Of a DNA stretch of 64,000 nt, positions 32,836 to 40,848 are shown piece by piece (position 1 is the first letter of the stretch; each line of letters opens with the position of its first letter). Origin of the DNA: Solirubrobacter ginsenosidimutans (GTDB taxonomy: Bacteria > Actinomycetota > Thermoleophilia > Solirubrobacterales > Solirubrobacteraceae); the NCBI RefSeq assembly GCF_027587205.1, contig NZ_JAPDOD010000003.1, positions 62,001 to 126,000 on the forward strand, read 5' to 3'. The notes beneath the pieces are model-generated. The model was not told the DNA's origin. It was given only the letters and a program-made list of their open reading frames with translations, and did not search any database. The position numbers were made by a program, and so were the translations under genes.

Positions 32836-33675
32836 ATAGGCCCAGATCACGGTCGCGACGACGGCGTTGACCGCCTGGCCGATCAGCTCCACGTTGGCGT
32901 CTCCGCTCGCCACGCCGAGTGAGTCGCGCATCCCCGCCGTCAGCCGGAACGCGGCGGCGGCGACGATCCACAGCGCCGCGCCCACGAGCGCGCCCGGCAG
33001 GCACTCGCGGCAGCAGTGCTTGACGTTCGGGCTGAAGCGGTAAAGGAAGGCCAGGAACGCGACGACCATCGCCAGCAGCAGCGGCCAGCGCAGCAGCGAC
33101 CAGGCGAGCGCGTACTCGTCGCTCAGCCCGATCCGCCGCGCCAGCCCGCCGTCGGGATCGCCGAGCGGCCCGGTGACCATCAGCTCGACGCTCGCGGCGA
33201 CGATGCCCACCGAGATCAGCGCGAACGCCAGCGCGATGAAGCGCTGGACGACGGTCGTGCGGCCGTGCTCCACGTGGTAGGCGTGGTCGAGCGCGTGCGA
33301 GGTCGACATGAAGAGGTGGCTGGAGAGCCACCAGGCGACGAGCAGGCCGATCGCCGCGACGCCGCCACGCGGCTGCGCGAGTTGCGCGTGCACGAACGGC
33401 GCGATCACCTTGTCCGCCAGCTCCGGCCCCATCAGCGTGCTGACGGCCTCGACCGAGGCGTCCTCGGCCTTGGCGACCGTCCCCGAGCCGATCACGCCCT
33501 CGCTCATCCCGAGCACCGAGCCCACCGCGACCGTCGAGGGGACGAGCGTCAGGACGGCGAAGAACGCCATCTCGGCCGCGTGGCCGGTGGTGCGGTGCGC
33601 TTTGGCGGCGAGGCCGGCGCGGATCGGGACCGACCACGCCTTGTCGTCGTTCACGTTGAAATCCGGAACGTGCAC
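32608..33675 (-). CDS. YihY/BrkB-family inner membrane protein
   Basis: 355 residues from GTG 33673-33675 with AGGAGGA at 33680-33686. About six membrane segments: MAFFAVLTLVPSTVAVGSVLG, AIGLLVAWWLSSHLFMS, FIALAFALISVGIVAASVEL, LLLAMVVAFLAFLYRF, LVGAALWIVAAAAFRL and AVVATVIWAYLASIAILLGGEFN (read in pieces). The GGEFN end is the family hallmark; the Arg/Glu-rich tail after it overlaps the convergent hydrolase by 228 bp. Function in the envelope is unknown. Its leader forms a strong hairpin over the ribosome binding site. Confidence 0.88.
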   Translation of the reverse strand: MHVPDFNVNDDKAWSVPIRAGLAAKAHRTTGHAAEMAFFAVLTLVPSTVAVGSVLGMSEGVIGSGTVAKAEDASVEAVSTLMGPELADKVIAPFVHAQLAQPRGGVAAIGLLVAWWLSSHLFMSTSHALDHAYHVEHGRTTVVQRFIALAFALISVGIVAASVELMVTGPLGDPDGGLARRIGLSDEYALAWSLLRWPLLLAMVVAFLAFLYRFSPNVKHCCRECLPGALVGAALWIVAAAAFRLTAGMRDSLGVASGDANVELIGQAVNAVVATVIWAYLASIAILLGGEFNVAWRKRAARQQDARDLLGVVPGGHVAAPAEAKFTRDGGNGARPGDEPIVLGPRERERDVDLG

Positions 33676-33717
33676 GGTTTCCTCCTGGCTAAGGAGGAGT
33701 ATCGCGCACGTTCCGGA
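33662..33717 (-). promoter_or_regulatory. SD-sequestering leader hairpin of the YihY gene
   Basis: In the minus-strand transcript UCCGGAACGUGC (from 33717-33706) pairs perfectly with GCACGUUCCGGA (33673-33662), which begins at the last base of the GUG start codon. Inside, UCCUCCU (33698-33692) pairs with the ribosome binding site AGGAGGA (33686-33680) around a UAGCC loop. So 12 + 7 perfect pairs mask both the SD and the start. There is no U-run, so a terminator is less likely than translational control. Confidence 0.6.
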
Positions 33718-33723
33718 CTGCGG

Positions 33724-34158
33724 CTACGCCACGATCGCGTCGATGGTGCGGGCGCCGCGGGCGCGGGCGACCGACACGCGGTGGTGACCGTCGCGGACCG
33801 CGAACGTCTCACCCACCTGGACGACCTCGATCGGGCCGAGGCCGGGCCCGGTGTGCTCGGCCACCCACACGCGCAGCCAGCGCTTGCGCATGCGCGGGAG
33901 CGGGCGGAACTCGGAGTCGAACTCCCGCGCGCGGCCCGGCTCGAGCGTCGCCGTGATCGCGTCGAGCGGGATCTCGCGGACTCGTCCGCCGCCCGCACGC
34001 GCCGAGGTCGGCTCGTCGTGGACGAGCAGCTGGGCGCGCTCCGCGCAGCGCCGGAACAGCGTGCGCGTGATCGAGGCGCGGCGCCGCGAACGGGCCGCTC
34101 GTCCGAACTTCTTCTCACCCTCCATGTGGGCCCACGCGACGTGGTGTGCCGAATACAT
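33724..34158 (-). CDS. Small ParB/Srx-like domain protein
   Basis: 144 residues. The C-terminal VVQVGETFAVRDGHHRVSVARARGA is the ParB/sulfiredoxin-type fold with its DGHHR motif; the N-terminal part is basic (GRAARSRRRASITRT). Such short proteins are widespread in actinobacteria, with unknown role; they lack the helix-turn-helix of chromosome-partitioning ParB. It ends 48 bp before the YihY gene on the same strand, so YihY may be read from its transcript. Confidence 0.7.
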   Translation of the reverse strand: MYSAHHVAWAHMEGEKKFGRAARSRRRASITRTLFRRCAERAQLLVHDEPTSARAGGGRVREIPLDAITATLEPGRAREFDSEFRPLPRMRKRWLRVWVAEHTGPGLGPIEVVQVGETFAVRDGHHRVSVARARGARTIDAIVA

Positions 34159-34246
34159 GCCCTCAAGGTGCCAACTCTGACCGGAACGGACGAGGGGGAC
34201 TGCACACGGAACGCGGTGTGGTTGACCGCCTGCTAGTGGTTCAGAT

Positions 34247-34984
34247 GTGAGCGAACGAACAGTACGGGTGACCGTGTGGGGCGAGAACGTCCACGAGCGT
34301 GAAGAGCCCGCTGTGCGGGCGATTTACCCCGATGGCATGCACGCGGCGATCGCGGCGGGGCTCACCGAGCTGCTCGGTGACGAGGTGCAGGTTCGAACCG
34401 CGACGCTCGAGCAGCACGAGCATGGTCTGCCTCAAGACGTCCTGGACAACACCGACGTGTTGACGTGGTGGGGTCACACCGCGCATGACCGGGTTTCCGA
34501 CGAGGTGGTGGCGCGCGTCCACCAGGCCGTGCTGGGCGGCATGGGGCTGCTCGTCCTGCATTCGGCGCATTACTCGAAGATCTTCAAATCGCTGCTGGGC
34601 ACGCCGTGCGATCTGCGCTGGCGCAACGACGGCGGGCGCGAGCTGGTCTGGACCGTCGACCCGGCGCACCCGATCACCGCGGGCGTACCGAACCCGATCG
34701 TCATCGACGCGCAGGAGATGTACGGCGAGCCGTTCGCGATCCCGCGCCCGGACGAGCTGATCTTCATCTCCTCCTTCGCGGGCGGCGAGGTCTTCCGCGG
34801 CGGCTGCACGTGGGTGCGCGGGGCGGGGCGGATCTTCTACTTCAGCCCGGGCGATCAGGAGTATCCGGTCTACCACCATCCGGACGTCAAGCGGGTGCTG
34901 GCCAACGGCGTCCAGTGGGCGCTGCCGCGGCTGCGGCAGGCGCCGGCGGGCTCGCCGGAGTCGCCGGTCGGATGGTGGGAATGA
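34247..34984 (+). CDS. ThuA-domain protein (trehalose utilisation-like)
   Basis: 245 residues from GTG 34247. ThuA family: [25 protein letters not shown] (pieces), [34 protein letters not shown] and the C-terminal [25 protein letters not shown]. The fold is class I glutamine-amidotransferase-like without an obvious catalytic triad. ThuA acts with a Gfo/Idh/MocA dehydrogenase (ThuB) in 3-keto-sugar metabolism of rhizobia. The next gene, overlapping by ATGA, is exactly such a dehydrogenase. Confidence 0.88.
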   Translation: MSERTVRVTVWGENVHEREEPAVRAIYPDGMHAAIAAGLTELLGDEVQVRTATLEQHEHGLPQDVLDNTDVLTWWGHTAHDRVSDEVVARVHQAVLGGMGLLVLHSAHYSKIFKSLLGTPCDLRWRNDGGRELVWTVDPAHPITAGVPNPIVIDAQEMYGEPFAIPRPDELIFISSFAGGEVFRGGCTWVRGAGRIFYFSPGDQEYPVYHHPDVKRVLANGVQWALPRLRQAPAGSPESPVGWWE

Positions 34985-36048
34985 AGGTCGGCGTGGTGGG
35001 GGTCGGCTGGGCCGGCCAGCAGCACATCAAGGCGTATGCGGCGATGGACGGCGTGTCGCTCGTGGGTATCGCGGGCTTGGAGGAGGAGACGCGTTCGGAG
35101 CTCGCCGCGGAGTTCGGCGTCGAGCACAGCGTCGCGCGCTGGGAGGACCTTCTGGAGGTCGACGGGCTCGAGGCGATCAGCGTCGCGGTGCCGACCTTCC
35201 TGCACGCGCCGATCGCGACCGCGGCCTTGGAGCGCGGGATCCATGTCCTCTCGGAGAAGCCGATCGCGTTGGACGGCGAGCAGGCGGACGCGATGGTGGC
35301 GGCGGCGCGGTCGGCCGGCCGCGTGCTCGACGTCGCGTTCAATCACCGCCGGCGCGGCGACGTCCAGAAGCTGCGCGCGTTGATCGAGGAAGGCCGGCTC
35401 GGGCGCCCGTACTACACGAAGGCCTGGTGGCTGCGGCGCACCGGCATTCCCACGCTGGGCTCCTGGTTCACGCAGTCGTCGCTGGCGGGTGGTGGCCCGC
35501 TGGTGGACATCGGCGTGCACGTGCTCGATTTCGCGCTGTTCCTGCTCGGCAACCCGGCGGTGAAGTCGGTGTCCGCGTCCACGTACGACCTGCTCGGGTC
35601 CAACGGGTTCGGCGGGTCGCGGGAATCTTCGAAGTCAGGCGCCGACGGGGCGGCGAAGTTCGACGTCGAGGACCTCGCGACCGTTTTCATGCGCTTGGAG
35701 GACGGCGGCACGCTGCTGCTGGAGGCGTCGTGGGCGATGCATCGCGCCGACGGCGACCAGTTCGGCGCCACGCTGTATGGCACCGAGGCCGGCGCCGAGT
35801 GGTATGTCGACGACTACGTGCCGGTGGGTTCGTTGAAGCTGTTCGGTGACGTCGACGGGCACGCCACCGTGGAGTCGTTCCGGGCTGACATCGGCGGAGC
35901 GCATCCCGAGGTGGTCGCGGACTTCGTCGCGAAGATCCGTTCCGGGGACTGGTCGGCGCACGACGGGCGCGCCGCGGCGGCGCTCGCCCGCGTCGTCGAC
36001 GCGGCGTATCGGTCAGCGCGCGAGGCGCGGGAGATCACGCTGTCGTGA
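34981..36048 (+). CDS. Gfo/Idh/MocA-family oxidoreductase (ThuB-like)
   Basis: 355 residues from the ATG at 34981 (ATGA overlap). Rossmann motif [19 protein letters not shown], then the family EKP motif ([13 protein letters not shown]) and [17 protein letters not shown] in the substrate domain with its catalytic His. An Asp/Ser-rich loop ([15 protein letters not shown]) sits mid-domain. It should oxidise or reduce a sugar or polyol hydroxyl with NAD(P). Coupled to ThuA before it and to the ketopantoate-reductase-like gene after it. Confidence 0.9.
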   Translation: MKVGVVGVGWAGQQHIKAYAAMDGVSLVGIAGLEEETRSELAAEFGVEHSVARWEDLLEVDGLEAISVAVPTFLHAPIATAALERGIHVLSEKPIALDGEQADAMVAAARSAGRVLDVAFNHRRRGDVQKLRALIEEGRLGRPYYTKAWWLRRTGIPTLGSWFTQSSLAGGGPLVDIGVHVLDFALFLLGNPAVKSVSASTYDLLGSNGFGGSRESSKSGADGAAKFDVEDLATVFMRLEDGGTLLLEASWAMHRADGDQFGATLYGTEAGAEWYVDDYVPVGSLKLFGDVDGHATVESFRADIGGAHPEVVADFVAKIRSGDWSAHDGRAAAALARVVDAAYRSAREAREITLS

Positions 36049-36992
36049 GGTTCGTGGTGTTGGGGGCGGGTGCGATCGGCGGCGCCGTGGGCGGCGGCCT
36101 GTTTCGCGCCGGGCACGACGTCACGCTCATCGCCCGCGGCGCCGCATTGCCGGTGCTGCGGTCGTCGGGGCTGACGTTGCAGACGCCGGATGGGGACGAG
36201 GTGCTGCGGGTGCCGACGGTCGCGTCGGCGGATGGGGTGCGCGACGGCGACGTGGTCATCCTCGCGGTCAAGAGCCAGCACACCGTCGCGGCGCTCGAGT
36301 CGCTGGCCGGGCGTGACGTGACGATCGTGTGCGCGCAGAACGGGGTGGCGAACGAGGTCGAGGCGCTGCGGCGCTTCGAGCGCGTCTACGGCGTCTTCGT
36401 CTGGCTGCCGGCGCGGCACGTCGACCCGGGCGTGGTGCAGGTCTACTGCGCGCCGGTCAACGGCGTGCTCGCGGTGGGGCGCGTTCCGGTGGGCGAGGAC
36501 GAGACGGCGCGCGCGCTCGCCGCGGCGTTCACCGAGGCGGGCTCCGATGGCATCGCCTCCGCCGATGTCATGCGGCTCAAGCGCGCCAAGCTGCTCGGGA
36601 ACCTGATCAACGGCATCCAGGTCGTCATCGGCGACGGCGAGGAGGCCGAGGCGCTGCACGAGCGGGCGATGGCCGAAGCGCGCGCCTGCTTCGACGCCGC
36701 CGGCCTGGAGTACGAGCCACAGCTGGGGCCGCTCGGCTCGCGCATGTCCACGCCGCGCCCGGTGCACGGCGAGGGCCACGCGAACTCCTCGTCCTGGCAG
36801 AGCCTCGAACGCGGCACCGGCACGATCGAGACCGACTTCCTCAACGGCGAGATCGTGTTGCTCGGCCGCCTCCACGGCGTCCCGACCCCGGTCAACGCCG
36901 CCGTCCAGTCCCTCGCGACCCGGATGGCCCGCGAGCACCTCCCACCGGGCTCCCTCGAACTTAACGCCCACCTAAGGGGTCTGGCCCCTTAG
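36045..36992 (+). CDS. Ketopantoate reductase-family (ApbA/PanE) protein
   Basis: 315 residues from GTG 36045 (GTGA overlap). N-terminal GAGAIGGAVGGGLFRAGHDV binds NADPH; LAVKSQHT, CAQNGVANE and the substrate-side KLLGNLINGIQ follow. PanE would make pantoate for coenzyme A, but in this operon with ThuA/ThuB-like genes a role in sugar-acid metabolism is equally likely. Its last seven residues (HLRGLAP) and TAG stop are encoded by a repeat palindrome (36971-36992), so the native C-terminus has been replaced. Confidence 0.85.
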   Translation: MRFVVLGAGAIGGAVGGGLFRAGHDVTLIARGAALPVLRSSGLTLQTPDGDEVLRVPTVASADGVRDGDVVILAVKSQHTVAALESLAGRDVTIVCAQNGVANEVEALRRFERVYGVFVWLPARHVDPGVVQVYCAPVNGVLAVGRVPVGEDETARALAAAFTEAGSDGIASADVMRLKRAKLLGNLINGIQVVIGDGEEAEALHERAMAEARACFDAAGLEYEPQLGPLGSRMSTPRPVHGEGHANSSSWQSLERGTGTIETDFLNGEIVLLGRLHGVPTPVNAAVQSLATRMAREHLPPGSLELNAHLRGLAP

Positions 36993-37079
36993 CTCACGTT
37001 TAGGTTCCGCGTGCCCGCTGCAGAGCGAAATCGACCTAAAGGCAACCTAAGGGGTCTGACCCCTTAGGTGGTCTTTAGG
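36967..37079 (+). repeat. REPIN-like element, copy 1
   Basis: Two palindromes, CTAAGGGG-TCTGG-CCCCTTAG (36972-36992) and one with core GGGGTCTGACCCC (37046-37068, extended by CCTAAA/TTTAGG to 37035-37079), enclose a variable spacer. The whole unit matches copy 2 at 38972-39085 in opposite orientation, with identical 25- and 27-base end blocks. It lies between convergent genes and supplies stop codons to both; the hairpins may also terminate transcription in both directions. Confidence 0.75.
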
Positions 37080-37639
37080 GGCAGGCGGCTCCGGAGCAGC
37101 GCCGCTTTGGCGGAGCCGCGGCGGTTTCCCGCGCGGTTGAAGCGCTCGGAGAGGCCGAGGAGCGCCGCGAAGGCGAGTTCGTGGGTGCAGTGGCGGCGCA
37201 GGCTCCACGGGTCGGCGGTCGAGCCGTCCATCGTTGCGTCGACCAGCCACAGGCGCTCGCCGTCGGCGAGGCCCGCGTACCAGCCCGTGGGGGCGGAGAG
37301 GACGTGGACCGGTAGGCCGGCGCGGCGGCCGACCTCGGCCATCAGCGCGGCGAGCACCAGCGGGTGGCCGGTGCGGGCCTCCAGCGCCGCGTCGAACCAC
37401 AGGCCGGCGACGCTCGAGCGGTCCGCGTCGAAGCCCGGGTCGGTGTCCAGGACGTTGGCCAGTCGCGCGGCGGCGAGACGGAGATCGCCGCCGGCGAGGC
37501 CGAAGAGGGGAAGTGCGAGCTCGTCCAATCGGCTGTCCGCGGCGTCGGTGTCGACGTCGTGGAATTCGGCCGCGAGGGCGAGCATCAGGTCGGCGATCGG
37601 CGGGCATCCGCCGCTCGCCAGGCGTGTGAAGCCGTCCAT
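37064..37639 (-). CDS. SirB1/transglutaminase-like protein
   Basis: 191 residues. The transglutaminase-like core of the SirB1 family is visible: ARLANVLDTDPGF, ALEARTGHPLVLAALMAEVGRRAGLPVHVLSAPT and LWLVDATMDG; a catalytic Cys is not evident (CTHELAF lies later), so it may be non-catalytic. Cytoplasmic, function unknown. Its stop (TAA 37064-37066) lies in the repeat element. Divergent from the TolB-like gene, 77 bp apart. Confidence 0.78.
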   Translation of the reverse strand: MDGFTRLASGGCPPIADLMLALAAEFHDVDTDAADSRLDELALPLFGLAGGDLRLAAARLANVLDTDPGFDADRSSVAGLWFDAALEARTGHPLVLAALMAEVGRRAGLPVHVLSAPTGWYAGLADGERLWLVDATMDGSTADPWSLRRHCTHELAFAALLGLSERFNRAGNRRGSAKAALLRSRLPLKTT

Positions 37640-37663
37640 TTCCGACCAACGCTATCAGGATTT

Positions 37664-37679
37664 ATTAGGTCGCCCTAAT
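37664..37679. promoter_or_regulatory. Palindrome in the SirB1/TolB-like divergent promoter
   Basis: ATTAGG (37664-37669) and CCTAAT (37674-37679) are perfectly complementary around TCGC. It is centred in the 77-bp gap between divergent genes, a natural operator position. It shares TTAGG/CCTAA words with the nearby repeats but in the reverse arrangement, so it may derive from them. Confidence 0.35.
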
Positions 37680-37716
37680 GCGATCGGCTCATCTCCTTCG
37701 GGTAGCGTCGGCGGCG

Positions 37717-38976
37717 ATGCGGGTCCTCGTCGCCGCCCTCTTCGTGTTGCTGGTCGTCGCCTCGTCCGCGAGCGCTGACACGATCGTCTACCGGCGCGGG
37801 ACCGACATCTGGCGGATGGCGCCGGACGGCAGCGGCCAGACGGCGCTGACCGGCGGAGAACGGCGGTACGAGTGGCCGTCGGCCGCCGACGACGGCACCA
37901 TCGTCGCCTCCGACGAGGTCGGACAACTGTGGCGCATGTCGCTGGACGGTGTCGTGGCCGGACCGCCGATCCCGACGGCGGCGACGACCGCGACGCAGGA
38001 TGTCCCCGCGGAGACACCCACCCACGCGCGGATCTCACCCGACGGCGCGCGGATCGCCTACGACGAGGTGATCGACGGCGACCCCACGACGCTGTGGACG
38101 CCGTCCGCGGCGACCGGCCTCGACTTCCCGGGGCAGCAGGATGGGCAGGCCGGCCTCGTCACCCCGTCCTGGATCGGCAGCGACGCGCTGCTGCTGAGCC
38201 GCGACGTCGCATCCGACGATCCCGGGGCGACGTTCTCGCTTTACGGCATCGGCGGTGAGGACGGCTCGGCGGACCCCTGGTTCAGCGATTCCGCGGCGAG
38301 GTGGGCGACCGGGTTCGACGCCGCCGCGTCGCGCTCCGGGACGCGGATCGCGGTGATGGAGGACGACGCCGCCGACCAGGACGGCGTTCCCTCCCGCGTC
38401 GTCCTACGGCTCTACACGGCCGATGCGCCCGGCGCCACGCCCGTGTTCCGCTGCGAACTCGCGCTCGAGGCCGCCGACACCTACAGCTCCGCCAGCCCGA
38501 CATTCTCACCCGATGGCACCCGCCTCGCATGGGCGCAGAGCGACGGGATCCACGTCGCGAACCTCGGGGCGTTGAGCGACTGCGGGGCGATCCGCGACCA
38601 GGTCGTGACGCTGCCGGGCGCGTGGGAGCCGTACTGGACCCCGGCGACGCCTGCGGCGCCGGTCGGCGCCGCACCGCCCGCCGCCGTGCTCACGCTCGCG
38701 GTGCGCACCCGCGCGCACCCCCTCCGGGCGACGCTCCGCAAGCACGGCCTGCGGGCGCGGGTCACGCTCAGCGCCCCCGCAACCGTGCGGGTCTCGGTGC
38801 GCGTCGCGGGCAAGAAGCGCTTCGCCGGCGTGACGACCGCCCGCCTCGGCGCCGGCACGACGACCGTGTCGATCCGCCTCCGCGCCCGCGTTCTCCGTTC
38901 GGCGAAGCACTTGACCGTCCGCGCGAGCACGCCGGGCGCCAAACCGGCCGAAGCAACCCTCCGCCCGCGAACCTAA
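37717..38976 (+). CDS. Secreted TolB-like beta-propeller protein
   Basis: 419 residues from the ATG at 37717, giving the signal peptide MRVLVAALFVLLVVASSASA; an in-frame ATG at 37678 would place charged residues in front. WD40/TolB-type repeats follow (DIWRMAPDGSGQTALTGG, HARISPDGARIAYDE, PTFSPDGTRLAWAQSDG). The last ~100 residues are an Arg/Ala/Thr-rich beta domain common at the ends of secreted proteins in this group. Probably exported; ligand unknown. Its stop codon (38974-38976) is in repeat copy 2. Confidence 0.82.
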   Translation: MRVLVAALFVLLVVASSASADTIVYRRGTDIWRMAPDGSGQTALTGGERRYEWPSAADDGTIVASDEVGQLWRMSLDGVVAGPPIPTAATTATQDVPAETPTHARISPDGARIAYDEVIDGDPTTLWTPSAATGLDFPGQQDGQAGLVTPSWIGSDALLLSRDVASDDPGATFSLYGIGGEDGSADPWFSDSAARWATGFDAAASRSGTRIAVMEDDAADQDGVPSRVVLRLYTADAPGATPVFRCELALEAADTYSSASPTFSPDGTRLAWAQSDGIHVANLGALSDCGAIRDQVVTLPGAWEPYWTPATPAAPVGAAPPAAVLTLAVRTRAHPLRATLRKHGLRARVTLSAPATVRVSVRVAGKKRFAGVTTARLGAGTTTVSIRLRARVLRSAKHLTVRASTPGAKPAEATLRPRT

Positions 38977-39085
38977 ACCTAACCTAAGGGGCCAGACCCC
39001 TTAGGTTGCCTTTAGGTCGAAACGGCTCTACCCCGCGGCGTTCGAAACCTAAGCGCGAGATAAGGGGCCAGACCCCTTAGGTGGG
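38972..39085 (-). repeat. REPIN-like element, copy 2 (inverted)
   Basis: Palindromes with core GGGGCCAGACCCC at 38983-39005 and 39061-39080 flank a ~52-bp spacer. Read on the minus strand it aligns to copy 1 along its whole length: the outer 25 bases and an internal 27-base block are identical, and only about 22 spacer bases differ. It sits between the convergent TolB-like and proline-racemase-like genes and provides the stop codon of each. Confidence 0.75.
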
Positions 39086-40126
39086 GTTTAAGGTTCCCTC
39101 GCGGGCTCCCGAGCCCCAGGTGTCCGGGAGCTTGAAGCCGGCGGCGAGGGGGTCGGTGGGGTCGACGACGAGTTGGTGGAAGCCGGTGATCCAGGCGCGG
39201 CCGGTGATCGCCGGGATGACGGCGTCCACACCGCCGACCTGTGTGCGGCCGGTGATGCGGCCCGTGAAGCGGGTGTCGATGACGCTCTCCGCGACGTAGG
39301 TCTCGCCCATCGTCCCGCGCTTGTCGAGGACGGCGATGCGGGCGGAGGTGGCGGTGCCGGTCGGGGCGCGGTCGAGGCGGCCGGGGGAGACGATCGTGGC
39401 GTGGCGGGCGTCTCCGCCCACCCGCGGCGGGGCGACGAAGACGATGAAGGAGAGGTACGAGAGCGCGTCCTCGAGCGGGTGGGTGAGCGCGGCCGCGAGC
39501 TGCTCTGCCGCGTGCGGGCGGATGCGCTCGCCCAGCTCGCCCAGCGAGCGCGCCTCGTCTGGCACGATCGAGAAGCCCAGCGCCGTCGCGTCCACGAACG
39601 CGCACCACGCGCCGCCGTACGCCACGTCCACCCGCAACGTGCCCACCTCCGGCACCTCGACGACGGCGTCCAGCACGGTGCAGAACGACGGGACGTTCTC
39701 GAACGTGATCGGCCCGACGACGCCGTCAGCGCATTCCGCCGACACCCGCACCAGCCCCGCCGGCGCCTCCAACACCAGAGACGTCACCGGCTCGACCATT
39801 TCGACCATGCCGGTCTCGAGCAGTACGGCCGCGGTGTTGATCGTGTTCGTCCCCGACATCCCCTCGTAGGACGAGGACTCCATGATGATGAAGCCGGCGT
39901 CGGCCTCGGGATGCGCGGACGGGAGCACGAGGTCGGCCGACAGCGGCGCCGACCCGCGCGGCTCGAACAGGCACAGCCGCCGCAGCCAGTCGCCCTCGCG
40001 CTCCAGCCAGCGCGCCTTTTCGAGCATCGTCACCCCCGGGACGTCGAGGACGCCGCCGACGATGATGCGGCTCGGCTCGCCCTCGGCGTGGGCGTCGACG
40101 CAGTGGATGACCCTGGCGGTGCGCAT
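39077..40126 (-). CDS. Proline racemase-family protein lacking both catalytic cysteines
   Basis: 349 residues from the ATG at 40124-40126. The fold is clear (HCVDAHAEGEPSRIIVGG at the start, GRAWITGFHQLVVDPTDP at the end). In racemases and 4-hydroxyproline epimerases two cysteines act as bases, in GMCG and SPCGTG. Here these are Ser91 (GMSGTN) and Thr256 (RAPTGTAT). Cys/Thr forms are trans-3-hydroxy-L-proline dehydratases; a Ser/Thr pair argues against racemase and suggests a dehydratase-like or new activity. Divergent by 20 bp from an SDR-ALDH operon, perhaps one catabolic pathway. Confidence 0.87.
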   Translation of the reverse strand: MRTARVIHCVDAHAEGEPSRIIVGGVLDVPGVTMLEKARWLEREGDWLRRLCLFEPRGSAPLSADLVLPSAHPEADAGFIIMESSSYEGMSGTNTINTAAVLLETGMVEMVEPVTSLVLEAPAGLVRVSAECADGVVGPITFENVPSFCTVLDAVVEVPEVGTLRVDVAYGGAWCAFVDATALGFSIVPDEARSLGELGERIRPHAAEQLAAALTHPLEDALSYLSFIVFVAPPRVGGDARHATIVSPGRLDRAPTGTATSARIAVLDKRGTMGETYVAESVIDTRFTGRITGRTQVGGVDAVIPAITGRAWITGFHQLVVDPTDPLAAGFKLPDTWGSGAREGTLNPT

Positions 40127-40146
40127 CCGTGCCACGCTACCGGCCA

Positions 40147-40848
40147 ATGCTTGCGGGAAAGGTTGCGGTCATCACGGGTGCCGGATCGGGGATCGGCCGC
40201 GCCACCGCGCGCCGGTTCGCCCACGAGGGAGCGACGGTGATCGCGGCTGACATCGACCTCGAAAACGCGCGCGAGACCTGCAAGGACCTGCCGAACGCCA
40301 CCGCCGCCCAGGCCGACGTCACCCGCCGCGAGGACGTCGAGGCGCTCGTCGCCACCCACGACCGCATCGACGTCTACTTCAACAACGCGGGCGTCCCCGC
40401 CCGGGTGAAGCCACTCGCCGAGCTCACCCGCGAGGAGTGGGACCGGACGCTCGACGTCAACCTGACCGCCCTCTTCGTCGCCGCGCAGGTGGTCGCGCCG
40501 AAGCTGAAACCGGGCGGCCTGCTGCTCGTCACCGCCTCGATCATCGCCAACCGGCCGAGACCCGGGCTCTCCGCGTACGTCGCCTCCAAGGCCGGCGTCG
40601 TCGGGCTGGCGAAAGCCCTCGCGACCGAGCTCGCCCCAGACGTCCGCGTCAACGTCATCAACCCGGGTCCCGCCAACACGCCGATGCTCGAAGGCTTCGG
40701 CTTCGCGACCGACCCCGCGCAAGCGCTGCCGCTCAAGCGCCTGATCGAGCCGGAGGACATCGCGGGCGCCGCGGCCTATCTCGCCTCCGACGACGCCAGG
40801 GCGATCACCGGCGCGGTCTTCAACGTCGACGGCGGCCGCGACCTGTGA
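40147..40848 (+). CDS. SDR-family oxidoreductase
   Basis: 233 residues from the ATG at 40147. Classical SDR: VAVITGAGSGIGRATARRF, NNAGVP, catalytic Ser (LLVTASII), Tyr/Lys (YVASKAG) and the FabG-like end YLASDDARAITGAVFNVDGG. NAD(P)-dependent, cytoplasmic, substrate unknown. The stop overlaps the aldehyde dehydrogenase start (GTGA), pointing to a two-step alcohol-aldehyde-acid oxidation. Confidence 0.9.
   Translation: MLAGKVAVITGAGSGIGRATARRFAHEGATVIAADIDLENARETCKDLPNATAAQADVTRREDVEALVATHDRIDVYFNNAGVPARVKPLAELTREEWDRTLDVNLTALFVAAQVVAPKLKPGGLLLVTASIIANRPRPGLSAYVASKAGVVGLAKALATELAPDVRVNVINPGPANTPMLEGFGFATDPAQALPLKRLIEPEDIAGAAAYLASDDARAITGAVFNVDGGRDL

Noticed and set aside
33680..33717. Rho-independent terminator after the ParB-like gene
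   Set aside because: The hairpin is strong but has no following U-run and includes the SD and start codon of yihY.
37664..37679. IdeR/DtxR iron box
   Set aside because: TTAGG and CCTAA half-words are present, but the spacing (4 bp) does not fit the 19-bp IdeR consensus.
36967..39085. Composite transposon with the palindromic elements as terminal repeats
   Set aside because: No transposase lies between the elements and no target duplications are seen; the paired palindromes fit REPIN-type repeats better.
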